A model generated the notes under the pieces. It did not search any database, was not told the DNA's origin, and saw only the letters and a list, made by a program, of their open reading frames with translations. This document shows, piece by piece, positions 36,766-47,623 of a stretch of 64,000 bases of DNA. The DNA comes from Labia minor (Eukaryota; Arthropoda; Insecta; Dermaptera; Spongiphoridae). The position numbers were made by a program, and so were the translations under genes. Every line of letters starts with the position of its first letter. The first letter of the stretch is position 1. The stretch lies in NCBI GenBank assembly GCA_963082975.1, contig OY720344.1, forward strand, positions 69,902,546-69,966,545, given 5' to 3'.

Positions 36766-36880
36766 AATTAATAAAAATAATTTAAAGATACAACTCGTTG
36801 AGAAATGAACTTATAATTAACATTAATAAAAATAATTTAAAGATACAACTCGTTGAGAAATGAACTTATAATTAACATTT
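36766..36880. repeat. 55-bp tandem repeat, two copies
   Basis: Two near-identical units containing AAAGATACAACTCGTTGAGA, inside the hAT element. Confidence 0.9.
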
Positions 36881-37473
36881 GCTTTAAAACTGTTTAAAAC
36901 CCCAGAGTGGACGCTGACAATTTGGGTTTTTCCGGGTAAGACTATCCCCTCCCCTGGTTTTCCCCAATAACAAAGTGAAAGAAAATTCCCTTATATGCCT
37001 CCCCTTCCGAGCCCCTAAGAGGGGTTATTTTAAAGGAACAATCGAAAAATGATTTTAAATGAATGAATGGATGAAAATTCAAATTTTATATATAGTTTTT
37101 TATATATGTTTATTTATTCACAAAAAATTAATTGACATAATTATCAATTTAATAAAATAAAATAGTATTATTAATAGTATTAAATTATAGCCGTAATTCT
37201 CTAGGAGGATATAGTTAAACAATGAACTTTAAATATTTATATATGTATATATTTTTACGATGATTTTTTTCCGAGGACCGCGGACCCCCAGTAAAGGCTT
37301 CGCGGACCCCCAGGGGTCCGCGGACCACAGTTTAAGAACCACTGGATTAGAGAGAAATAGATATTACTATTTAAGTTAAATGCTTAGTGTTTATTTTATA
37401 TTTAATATTTGTCCCTGATGTATTATATTTTTGTTAATCTTTTCTGAAAATTTCTCAACGACTAATTTGTTTT

Positions 37474-37641
37474 AGATGTTATAGAAACCCCACTAGTGAA
37501 TGCGATCTTGATGAAGTCAATCACGGTGGGAAATGTTATCGCCTTGTAGAGCCTGATTTGCACAAAGGCGCAGGTTTCTCGTATCTCGAGGCATTAAATG
37601 ATTGTAAATCTCGGAATGGCCATCTTATTGATATTAAATTA
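37474..37641 (+). CDS. C-type lectin domain exon (partial, possibly pseudogene)
   Basis: After an acceptor (TTGTTTTAG at 37473) the frame reads CYRNPTSECDLDEVNHGGKC, YRLVEPDLHKGAGFSYLEAL and NDCKSRNGHLIDIK. The pattern C...GGKCYRLV...SYLEALNDC...GHLIDI is the N-terminal part of a C-type lectin domain: beta-1, then helix 1 and the start of the loop, with the first conserved cysteines. Such domains bind carbohydrate and are common in secreted insect immune proteins. About 54 residues are seen. The frame then runs into A+T-rich sequence and a stop (37657-37659) with no good GT donor, and I find no partner exons within reach. It may be an orphan exon, a decayed gene, or part of a gene whose other exons lie outside. 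A 3.3-kb hAT insertion ends 130 bp upstream. Confidence 0.7.
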
Positions 37642-37659
37642 TATTATATTAATTAAAAT

Positions 37660-37990
37660 GTTTTTTAGATTAAATTATACTTAAATAATATAAATGATAT
37701 TTGATTATTATAAATAAAAAGAAAAAATATAACCTCCATTCTTAATCCTCCTTTCTTAATTAAAATTTAGACAGTACACGTGTTAATATAATTTCAGAAT
37801 TTATATTATTATCAGTAGTAATCCTTGTGTGGTCGAAACAGTCTATAAGCTATTGCTACTTTGAAAATATAAAACTGAAGCCATCTAATTATAACAACAT
37901 ATATAAGTATATAATAAATGATCAAATATTTTATCAAGTAAATTCGAATATATTTCTCATCTTAAAATGAGAATCAAGTTATTTTAATTA
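37660..37990. other. A+T-rich interval, no gene seen
   Basis: Searched for continuation of the lectin domain (WxG, ND and WxxxxC-type motifs) without success. Confidence 0.5.
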
Positions 37991-37999
37991 ATTTGTAAA

Positions 38000-38320
38000 T
38001 TTTAGGAAACAAATTTTTGATGTGTCATTTTTAGAAAACACATTAAACAAATTTGATAAATAATTAAAAATTGTAAATTGTTTAAAGTTTATAAAAATAA
38101 ATTGTATAAATTTGTTAAAGGGTCGAGCGATAGCTTGGTGTTCCAGATACTATATATATATATATTTGTAAATTTTAGAGATATTAAACCACTCTAGGAA
38201 TTTTTTGAAATACACACAATAGATAATATTTATAAAGAAAAATCGATCTGTATTGGTTTCAGCCTCGGGAAAAATCATCTTTGTTAGTTTTTTCTTAATT
38301 TGAAATAGGAATTTTTTTTT
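38000..38320 (+). repeat. Repeat family C, copy 3 (3' half joined to 5' half)
   Basis: The first part (38008-38145) matches the 3' part of copy 1, ending at GTGTTCCAG. Then, after (TA)n (38152-38164), comes the TATTAAACCACTCTAGG start and the core. The order is that of two tandem head-to-tail copies. Confidence 0.75.
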
Positions 38321-38998
38321 AAAAAAAGGCACTGGGCAACACCGGACCGCGCTTCCTTAAATACAAAATATTTATTTTAATAATATTTTGTAATTAAATT
38401 ACGAAATATATATTATGTTATATCCACTGGCTATACTTTTCTGTCTTTCAGTGCATTAATACGTACGTTTAAGAGCTGTTTGCCTTATGACTATTTTTTT
38501 TAATTTATGTTCTTCTAAATTATTTGAAATTGTTTCATATATTTTGTTGTTTATTTATTTTAAATAATATTAATCATAAATATTCATAGTTCATAAGGAA
38601 TAATTTTTTTAAAGTACTGAGCGTTTGTTAGATGAACCAGGTATTAATATTACCAACGTATAATAATAACGAATACTTTTTTTTAATGACCCTGGGGCGG
38701 TTCGGTGTACCAAATGCTTATTCATAAAAGACTAGTTTATTGAAAATTCAAATTTGCATAATATTAATATATTATAATAAAAAAAAATAAATATTTGAGA
38801 AATTTTTCAATTTGAGAATTATTTATTTAAGTTATTATAATGGTTATACATATATATTTCCAAATATATTTATATATAAATAATCATAAAGCGGGAATAT
38901 GTACTCATCTTTTTAAATACAAAGCCGACTGATTGTGTACATGAAGATTACATTTATCATCCTTATAAATAAATAAGAAAATTCAACGTAAAGATATA
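38321..38998. other. A+T-rich interval, no gene seen
   Basis: Small GC-richer scraps near 38330 and 38690 are unreadable. A (TA)n tract at 38996-39034 precedes the SINE. Confidence 0.5.
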
Positions 38999-39000
38999 TA

Positions 39001-39041
<41 letters not shown>

Positions 39042-39045
39042 AAAA

Positions 39046-39225
39046 GGCGCCATTGGGTATGTGGGTAGCGAACCTATCTCACCTTCACATGATCCCGGGT
39101 TCAAGTCCCGGGCCTGGCAAGGGAATTTCCCTAGTTGGGGTGTATGGGACGGAGTCAACCCAGCCTCCGGGAACAACATTGAGGAAAAGCTACTTGATAG
39201 CGCCTAAGTACAATAAAAAAATGAT
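39046..39225 (+). mobile_element. tRNA-derived SINE with A-rich tail
   Basis: The first 74 bases are tRNA-like: an A box (TGGGTATGTGGG, 39054-39065), a perfect RNA polymerase III B box (GGTTCAAGTCC, 39098-39108) inside a strong T-arm stem (CCCGGG...CCCGGG), and partial acceptor complementarity. A tRNA-unrelated body follows (AAGGGAATTTCCCTAG, a small palindrome, then GGACGGAGTCAACCCAG), ending in a short A-rich tail (ACAATAAAAAAA). The left flank is (TA)n, which hides any target duplication. Confidence 0.8.
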
Positions 39226-39504
39226 TTTGTGAATAAACATTAATTTAAAGTTATTGATAAAATATATTACAGAAACAAATATAAATAAATTATATTCTAC
39301 ATCCACATCGCGGCTCTGAGAGTAAAGAGTTCTTTTTATATTCTTTATTTTAACATAGGCTTAAGATTTTAGCAATATCTTTAAAAACAAACCTAAAAAT
39401 TCAATCGTTGCAATATTAAATATGTATTTATTAATCTTTAATAAATTTTGAAAATTTACATATACAATAAAAATAAATTTATTAAGTTTGAAACCCCTTA
39501 TCGT
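39226..39504. other. A+T-rich spacer
   Basis: Nothing supportable between the SINE and repeat A. Confidence 0.5.
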
Positions 39505-40132
39505 TTTTTACCGACCGACGATAGTAAGGGAGGTATTGTTTTCACACCAAATTTCACATGTGGAGATTTATCTCCACAAATCATGCATTTTCTTAACAGA
39601 AAAAAGTATTTTTAGCATGATGTCTGTCCGTCCGTCCGTCCGTCCGTATAGAAGTGTACACCCTGAACGGCTGAACGGATTTTGATGAAATTTGGTATAT
39701 TTACTTAATGCATCAGTGGGATGAATTGATCAACTTTTGGTGCAAATCCGGAAACCGGAAGTGGTAGTATTAGCGATCGACGATAGGAAGGGAAGGGTTA
39801 TTTTCACACCAAAGGAGATTTTTTTATATATCACCACGAATCATGCACTTTGTATTGGTTTTATCCTCGAGAAAAATCATATTTATTAGTTTTTTCTTGA
39901 TTTAAAATTATATGACGTCATCCAGCCATTCATGACCTCACAGCCTGGTCTTGCATATATATTATAAATAAAATAAAATTAAAAATGTTTATATTTATTA
40001 TTTATGTATCCATATCTGTTTTTTATTACATTAATAGATATATTAAAATTATTTGAAATTGTTTCTGTAGCTGGAAATTAATTTACTTCAAACCGTCGGT
40101 GGGTTCGGACCTAGCCACAGGTCAACTTATTT
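39505..40132 (+). repeat. Repeat family A, full-length copy
   Basis: Runs from TTTTTACCGACCGACGATAG to CCACAGGTCAACTTATTT (about 628 bp). The (GTCC)n tract (39622-39647) is short. It is very similar to 15162-15795, so the two define the unit length. Confidence 0.88.
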
Positions 40133-40560
40133 AAATTGAAATTAATATTATTAGATGTGATGTAGTTTTAATATAATTTTGGTATACACCATTTGTAGTT
40201 ATTGTGAAGTCAAACGACAATAAAGTATAGGATTAAATTTTCTTAAAAAAATAAAGAAAAAAGAGATAAGCAATTAAATTTTAAATTGAGTTAAACAAAA
40301 TTTATGTAAAATATAATTTATCATTTATCAGGTCTTGGGGCTTAATTAATTTACCAAATATTTAAATAATAAATAAATAAATTTTATACGATATATTATA
40401 ATCAATTTTTTAAAAAAATTAATTTGAATTTATATTTTATTTATTAAATATAATATATATATGTTTGCATGGCTGAAAAAAACCATGAGCTTTATTTATT
40501 TTTATTTATTTTTCTTTAAAACAAAAAAAATTTTTGTAAATTTTTCTAACCATCAATTTC
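40133..40560. other. A+T-rich interval, no gene seen
   Basis: Nothing supportable. Confidence 0.5.
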
Positions 40561-40584
40561 AATTAATCATTGATCTTTCATCAA

Positions 40585-40679
40585 AATTCCCGTTGGATTT
40601 CCCCGCGTTTCACCCCCCAATGAAAAAGAGCTCGCGCGCCCCCTCACCCGACACTCGTTTCCCCTTATCGATTTGCAAT
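40585..40679 (+). promoter_or_regulatory. Candidate housekeeping-type promoter / 5' UTR
   Basis: An abrupt CpG-containing, pyrimidine-rich island in A+T-rich DNA. It has several CpGs (GCTCGCGCGCCCCC), a DRE-like TATCGATT (40667-40674), and, overlapping the start codon, ATATGGCGGC, whose complement contains the GCCAT core recognised by Pho/YY1. These motifs are typical of TATA-less insect promoters. Function is inferred. Confidence 0.4.
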
Positions 40680-40704
40680 ATGGCGGCAACATCAATCCAC
40701 AAAT
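40680..40704 (+). CDS. Candidate first coding exon (MAATSIHK...)
   Basis: ATG in good context (A at -3, G at +4) encodes MAATSIHK plus one base before a textbook donor, AAAT|GTAAGT at 40704/40705. If unspliced, the frame stops after 14 residues (stop at 40722-40724). A second donor-like site (GCAGG|GTAAGTG, 40757/40758) lies just downstream. I do not recognise the protein from eight residues, and the next exon was not found. The call rests on the promoter-like context plus the donor. Confidence 0.35.
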
Positions 40705-40947
40705 GTAAGTTTTCTGAAGTGTAGACAAAACTAATCGGATTCTTATTGACTTGCAGGGTAAGTGAACGCCTCATTACCATTGCATTTTGTTTTTCCTTCA
40801 TGAATTTTTTTTTCTCTCGAATTCTTTCCAATGACAAAACGAAAATATTCATCTCAAACACGACATTGGTTAGAGTTAACTTGAAATAGAAAAAAATCTA
40901 GAATACAAAACATAACAAATTTGAAGAGAATCGCTACTTCTATTTGT

Positions 40948-41310
40948 CTATTGTCCTAATAACACTATTCTTCTGTTCGTTTTCTCTTTCTTCGCACTGG
41001 TAGAAGGAGGTGGGACTTGAAGAGGATGTTGTCCCGTATTTGCCGGTTGGATACCCCCAAAACCCAAATATCTGCCCCCACCTCTATCTCTTGCCTGATC
41101 CTGAGCCACACCTCCCAGCTTCCACCCTGTCATCCTTCAAAATTACCTCCTTCCTTTGAATATTCAATTTTTTCCACACTTTCACTGGTAGCGGAACCAT
41201 CCGTCATTCATGCGAGTCTTATCACAACCACAGAACCAATAACTTCGTGTGATAAAAACAACCTCGGTTTATCTTTTCTGTTGCAATTTTTACTAAACAA
41301 ATCATTATCC
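40948..41310. other. GC-richer patch with overlapping ORFs, unidentified
   Basis: The minus strand has a 61-residue frame (41133-40948) with KLGGVAQDQARDRGGGRYLG; the plus strand has a 98-residue frame (41017-41313). The minus-strand AQDQARDR string loosely resembles the AQDRDxWR C-terminus of the LINE remnants here, so a decayed LINE end is possible. A small shared string (AGATCCTCTTCAA-like) also occurs inverted near 49370. No confident gene. Confidence 0.3.
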
Positions 41311-41319
41311 TAAAGTAAA

Positions 41320-43090
41320 CCATAAATTTTTTTATTGATTAATTTAATAAATGCCATTTTAACTATGGTTTTTAAACATTTTTAATACTTAAATTTAAAT
41401 AATAACCCAAATTTGAAAATTTAGTGTGAAACAATATCATTATTAAAATAAATATCTATATAATAAATAAATTAATAAATAATAAATACGAATAATAATA
41501 AACAATGTTATTTATAAGTTATTTATAATATTATTCTTAAAATTTTATTTGATGTTAGTTTTATGGTATTTTAATTGAGTTAAATAAAAACAAAGTTTAT
41601 TTCTAAAAGTCGTTGAATTTTAAATTTATAAGGTATAAATATAATCTCTTTTTGGCGAATTAAAATGACTAATTTGGAACTTCATTATATTCAATTAAAT
41701 TTGTGTAAATCTTTCCTTACCTATATATTTATATACTTTTGTAAATTCTAATAAATATAAATAAATAATAGATGAATTAAAGTATATATATAATAAATAA
41801 ATGAATAAATTATTATTATTTATTGTATTATTTATTATTTATTGTACTTAAATTAAATATTTTATTTTATTTTATATTCAAGTTGTTGATATTATTAATA
41901 ATATCTTATCTAATTTATTATTACTTACATATATACAAGATAATTGTAAAATATTATATTTAATAATTTTTTTAAATTTAGAATATATTTTTTTTAAAAC
42001 TTTCAAGAAAAATGTCAACTTCATTTTAAATTAATTCCGGGCTAATTTTAAACAAACAAGTTCTTTTAAAAATCGATTAGCATGTACCGGAAATTTAAAA
42101 TGCAAATTCCAATTAAATTTAAAAAAATGAATAAATAATCGATGATTAAAGCAATAAACTTTTTTTCCTTAATCATTGATCTTATTTTAGGAAATAATCC
42201 TTAAGATATATATATTTAATTTTAATTAGAATATATTTATTTTTATTTAATTTATTATCCCAATAGATGCCTTACACTTCTCTTTATCTTTTCATATTCT
42301 ATATACGGATATATAATTCATTTCAATAAAAATTCCTTTTCAATCATGATAAGAAGTCTTGAATTAGATTATAAACGTCTCATCAAAGTTACATTAAGTT
42401 TTAATCCGATCTTTTTAAAATAACTGTACATTATACATTTCTTTTTACTTATGATGATCCAATAGTTTATATAAAAATTTCTATATGGTTAATATCATAT
42501 TAATCTTATTATATGAATGTCATAAATGATATCTCAATACCATTATCTCTTACATATATACAAGATAATACCTATATATACCTATATATATATATATCTT
42601 TATGTATTTTCTTATGTTAGAAAAATTAATTAATTAATTATATATTAATGTCTTTATAATAAGGATATCTTAAATGATTATTTAATCAATAAGATGTTTC
42701 CATTGTGATGATTGAATTTTCCCGCATCATTAACCAAAGATCTATTCAATTAATGATAAATTTAAAAGAAAATCGCAGCCTCAACTAACTAGAATAATGT
42801 GAATAATCATTGAAACAATAGAATGTAATACGAAATCGATTACATGGAGCTGTCAATTTTAGTTATGTTAATAAAATGGTATTGTAAAATTTAGTTCGTA
42901 TAATTAGTTAGTATAATTATTTGTTTAGCTTAAAATTTATTTTTTATTATTTATTTGTATAGTGAATACTGGTCTCAAAAAAATATTTCAATCAAAAAAC
43001 ACCATTAAGAAAAATTTATAAATAAAAACATCTGGGAATGCGCAAGCTTGCATTGTCAAAACGAATCTTAAGTTCGGATTAATTTAAGTT
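41320..43090. other. A+T-rich interval, no gene seen
   Basis: Very A+T-rich with many ATAAATA runs and (TA)n near 42574-42598. Nothing coding. Confidence 0.55.
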
Positions 43091-43189
43091 ATAAATAAGT
43101 CAAGATTAAATATAAATATTATTGAATATTTTTATTTATTAGTGTTATAAATAAAAATATTAATACAATTTTTTTTATGTTCACTGGAA

Positions 43190-43430
43190 TCGATGATTGT
43201 CACGAATAAATATAAATGACGTCACTATAATAATAAATATTAAAAATTTCAACTTTGGACGCCATTTTGACCATGTTCCCGAGGGGGTATCAAAAAATGA
43301 AAGGCACTTTACATTACTACTTTTCGATGCTCTTTCCGAATCTGAAGTCAGAATTTCAAAATTTTGAGTTTGATGTCGGACAGAACGACAGACTGAACGA
43401 TTTTATAAACTCTCTTAAGTTCGTTGAAAA
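43190..43430. repeat. Possible dispersed repeat with ATGACGTCA and GGACGCCATTTTGA
   Basis: The start (AAATGACGTCAC, then GACGCCATTTTGACCATG) has a counterpart at 63565-63592 (GGATGCCATTTACGTCACC). An 82-residue ORF (43255-43503) covers the rest but shows no family features. Confidence 0.35.
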
Positions 43431-43503
43431 TATAAATATACAAAAAAATAAATTATTAATTCTTTTTATTTATGAAATATTTGAGATGTTTTATTTATCC
43501 TAA

Positions 43504-44257
43504 ATTAAATTCATATGGCCTTTTGAATTAAGCATTCCAATAATATATATTATGTTTTAAACTTTCAAACTCGGCATATGAGCGAGTCGATAACACCAAT
43601 CTTATGCAGATGCTAGGGAATAGGCCAATTCTCATCATACATTTGTTATGAAGCGCCTTGGTTTATTTAAACAAAAAAAAACATGTTTTATATTTTATAT
43701 GTGGGATAGTATTATAATGTAAAGAATTTTTATTTAAATATTAATTTGATCATATTTTAAATAAATTATTACCTAAATTTTTTGATATTTAATATTTTTG
43801 TTTTTCATTATAATTATCAAATATCTAACAATTTAATCTTTGTTAACGCATCATCGGAGATGGATTATATTTTGAATAACTTTTTTAATATATAATATGT
43901 AAAATAAATTTAAACTGAAAAAATATAAATCTTGATAAGAAAGGACTGTGTCTTGTAATATTGATATTTTAACTTTATGCGCATTTCATGTTTATTTTTG
44001 AAGACTTACTCAAAATAATATATGCTATGGCTACATTTAAATCAATTAATTTTATTTTAAAAAAAAATTATTTAAAAATCTTAATAAAATTTTATTTATA
44101 ATAAAGTTATTTATATAAATTAATTTATTTTTAAATTACTGTTATACATAACATTTATCATATATTATAAAACTAATATTTATGAATTATGAGAGAATCT
44201 AATTTTATATTCTTTACTAGCAGTTTAATGATATTTCATATATGCTTTGTTATTAAC
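43504..44257. other. A+T-rich interval, no gene seen
   Basis: Nothing supportable; a GC-richer scrap at 43567-43660 is unreadable. Confidence 0.5.
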
Positions 44258-44342
44258 TGATTTTTTACCGACCGACGATAGTAAGGGAGGTATTGTTTTT
44301 TATTGATATGAAAGGAATAACGATCTTTATAATTCAAATTGT

Positions 44343-44829
44343 TTGGTTTTTGTGTTTATGTTACTTGAGGAATTGGCGGCACTTCACTTATTCTCTGTTG
44401 CCAAAAACAGACAAAAGTTCGAAACTCATATTTTTAAAAGCACAGAGCCCCATATCTTTATAATAATGCATGCTTCCTTTTTTGATTCTAAGAAACAATT
44501 TTTCTGCACCGCAATTGAAAGATATAATTTATTTAATTGAAATTTTTTTCTACAATTATCATTTAGATAAAATATTTTTCATCATCATAAACAAGACTAT
44601 AGTTTCAAAATATCATTCATTATTTATAATTAAAGGAAAATTACAGTTTCAAATAATTAAGAAAAGATATCTTTTGAGTAAATTAATTTACCAAAATTAT
44701 TTTATTATACCAATTACTATAAAACAACAAAAACCACTGATTAGCTGGTACCCTTCGAAGGAACTTTACCTTCAAATAAGCAGAGATGTAAGTAATCATA
44801 TTCGTTTAATATACCTCCGGATTGAATGA
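44343..44829 (+). other. Two short overlapping ORFs just inside the left inverted repeat
   Basis: Frames of 65 (44343-44540) and 119 residues (44470-44829). The second is rich in Ile, Lys and Tyr, as expected of A+T-rich chance sequence, though its end (SWYPSKELYLQISRDVSNHI) is more balanced. I recognise no domain. Confidence 0.2.
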
Positions 44830-44889
44830 TTTTTAGGGTCGGTGATTATTTGATACCAAGGAGGTATTAGTAACATAAAGAATCCGCTT

Positions 44890-45660
44890 TGAATAATATC
44901 CCTAAATGAATTATAAGTTTAATTGCACTTTGATTATCTGTTCAATTTAACATTTACTTGCTTAGAAGTTAGTTCTTGGAATAAAATTTTTAAATATTTA
45001 ATTTCTTTGCAACATTCAGCAGCAGCAATGTATTCTGCTTCGGTTGTAGATAAAGCAACAATACTCTGTTTGTGTGAACACCATGAAATTGGCCCTCCTA
45101 AGTACATTATTACATACTTAGTAGTACTTTTTCTATCATTTACATCTCCTTCTTTATTGACAGAATCCCACGCACTACTAAAATGCTTGTATTCTTCTGG
45201 TAGAATATTTAATATTTTTGTCATCACCATCGTTTCATCTATTGGTTGTTTAAGATTATTTAACTTGTAGGATATGTTTTGTATTTGACTAATATTTTTT
45301 CCATCATTGTTTTACTTGAATCAAAGTGATAATTGTAGAATTCTTGTAGTAGTCGGCATTTTTGCTGTTCGGTATTCTTTTTGTAAATGGTTTTAAGCGT
45401 ATTGTACATATCTTTTAAATTGTTACAACTGATTCATCTATTGTAGAGACAATATGATGTTGAGCTCTTGCGTCACTTGTTTTCCATTTATTTATTTTAA
45501 TTTTATCTCTACAGCATAACTTAATAATTCTGTACCATCAACAATGTTCATTAGGTCTTTTGCAGACATTAATATTTTTATTTTAAATGACCACATAGGA
45601 TATGAGTCCATAGTTTTTGAATATTTAAAGTTTCGTCTGATTGCGACTCCATATTTATTT
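44890..45660 (-). pseudogene. Ty1/copia retrotransposon remnant: gag fused to RNase H
   Basis: The minus strand starts with MESQSDETLNIQKL and, with frameshifts, continues as a copia Gag (WSFKIKILMSAKDLMNIVDG, then ETMVMTKILNILPEEYKHF and SAWDSVNKE). At about 45148 it passes in frame into the RNase H domain (GDVNDRKSTTKYVIMYLGGP, SWCSHKQSIVALSTTEAEYI, AAAECCKEIKYLK). Protease, integrase and reverse transcriptase, normally lying between, are absent. The 98-residue ORF (45230-44934) spans the join. LTRs were not found. It cannot be active. Confidence 0.9.
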
Positions 45661-45664
45661 TATT

Positions 45665-47045
45665 TTATTTATTATATTAAAATTTCTTAATTCTTTTATT
45701 TTTAATCAAATATCTTCTGGACCCATAACCTGTTCGGTTTTTATTTTATTTAGAAATTAAATCAATTATTTTATTTTAATTCTTTTATTTTATTTTAGAT
45801 AAGAAATGTACAATATTATTTTATAAAAATTTTTACAATACAAATAAATAAATTTTGCTATTAATAAAAATATGTCCAATTATCAATTTAAATATTAATT
45901 TCACATTATCATTATTTAATTTTAGAGAATATTCATTTATTTATTTCATAGTTTGTTATTTTATGAATAATTCTTTTTAATTATAATTAATTTTTCAAAC
46001 CAATAATTCTTTTAATGATCTTTGCATTGAAATTCCATACTTTATAATTATTGTCAAAGAGAATAATATAACTTATGAACTCTAAAATTATATCTTCACA
46101 TAGCATCATATAACAATGTCGAATAACATAAAGCTTTAATATATTACATCGAATAACAGTCTAAAAAAAAGTTTTTATACAGATTCTTTATTGTAAATCT
46201 AATTGATCTTTTTATTCCATTAATAATAGAATAATGTTTGTATTGAAATTTATAGCTTTTTTTAAATGTAAAAAAAACATCATTGGCCAACGTATTATAT
46301 TGATGGTTCATTAAGAACGACAACGCTAATGAAGGAAATATCAAATTTTTAATGATAAAATATATATAATTTATTTCAATACTTAAAATTAATTTTGATT
46401 ATTTGCAATCAAAAATGCTTCCAAAATCATTTTTTATTTATATTCTTTGAATATCAGCATTAAAAAAAATAGTTGAAAGCAATATAATCAACATTTTCAA
46501 GTGATTGACATATACCGGTAAAAAGACTTTTTTTTTATTTGTTAACAAAGTTTTTTTTCCAAGAATGGGGGAAAGTATCAATTTAAAATAAAATTCAATC
46601 ATTATTTTTTTAATGATATATTCAAAGTAAATTTTCTTCTCTAAACATCCTCTATTATCTTGAAAAAGAAAATAAGATATTTAAAAATGAAATTAGTCCC
46701 TGAATCAACAGAAAAGAAAAATTTACAAATAAATAATTTCAAATATTTATCTGCACAGGAAATTATGTAAACCTTCAAAATCATTCAATATTAATTAACA
46801 GATCTCGGTTTGTTTATAACTTAAGTAATTAAAGTCTAATAAAATGTATGTATTCTAATAAGCTTGTATATAATATCATTTTTTTTTTACATTTCCTCAC
46901 CTTAAAAAATATAAACACATAATAATATAATCAATATAAATTATCTAATTGTAAGTAAAAATATATGATTATTCTACATATTAAAATCACCAGAATTAAA
47001 TTTGTTTTAAAAATAATAAATCAATTAAAATATTCAACTATTTAT
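45665..47045. other. A+T-rich interval, no gene seen
   Basis: Within the inverted-repeat segment; nothing supportable. Confidence 0.5.
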
Positions 47046-47049
47046 TACA

Positions 47050-47623
47050 TTCACGAAAATTTTCGATGTCAAGATTTTGATGTTTTTATACGTTTTGAAG
47101 GTCCCTGAGTCATTTTGAGAAAAATGTCCGTGTGCGTGTGAGTATATGTGTGTGTATGGAGACAAGATTACACAAAAACAGTTTAAGCTAGAATAATGAA
47201 ATTTGGTACACGGGCATTATTCAAAATTCCTAGTTTCTTATCAACTTTTGAGAAATGTAGCTCATCCGGAAGAGGGTCATTACTTAACAGGTTTTTATTT
47301 TTTTCCTCAAAGCTGACTGTAAAAATAAAGATATCTTTGATAGTTTTTCACACTTGATTAAAAATTGTATAAAACTGCTATATATAGAATTTCAGCTGGA
47401 TTGAATCGCTGAAAGTACCGGAATTATTTTTTAAATTTTTTAACACGTTGACTGCCAATCACGCGCCAGCACGTGATGTGGTGCCATCAACAAAGAGCCA
47501 ATCACGCGTTGGTTTAATAAATATTATTTATTGATTTTAATTTATAATTTAATTAATTACATTTAATTTAAATATAATATATGTTATTTAATCCAATTCA
47601 AATTGCGAGATAGTCGAGTGGAG
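47050..47623 (-). repeat. Repeat family B, near full-length, inverted
   Basis: Read on the minus strand from CTCCACTCGACTATCTCGC through the A+T-rich arm, the TTTGTTGATGGCACCAC block, the AGCAGTTTTATACAATTTTT block, and a CA-rich tract, to CGAAAATTTTCGTGAA. The 3' hairpin present in copies 1 and 62910 is missing. Confidence 0.85.

Larger units (their letters stand above)
34018..37344 (-). mobile_element. Complete autonomous hAT transposon (Buster-like)
   Basis: A 3,327-bp element. The left terminus is CATAGGTTCTTAAACT; the right terminus, reverse-complemented, is CAGTGGTTCTTAAACT (14 of 16 identical). Exact 8-bp target duplications GATTAGAG lie at 34010-34017 and 37345-37352. The duplication has TA at its centre, matching the nnnTAnnn rule described for Buster-type hAT elements. 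Near the right end, repeated GGTCCGCGGACC motifs form palindromes. The transposase gene fills 34404-36263 (minus). Its 5' non-coding part (36264-37344) is rich in tandem repeats and includes a GC-richer block at 36890-37025. An unbroken ORF and perfect target duplication suggest recent insertion. Confidence 0.95.

Noticed and set aside
39046-39119. Functional tRNA gene
   Set aside because: The A box is imperfect, the acceptor stem does not close and there is a SINE body; it is a SINE head.
39488-39685. 65-residue ORF
   Set aside because: It translates the 5' part of repeat family A, including the (GTCC)n tract.
40743-40765. Recursive splice (ratchet) site
   Set aside because: The sequence is GCAG-G-GTAAGT; an exact ratchet point would be CAG directly followed by GTAAGT. 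The extra base argues against it.
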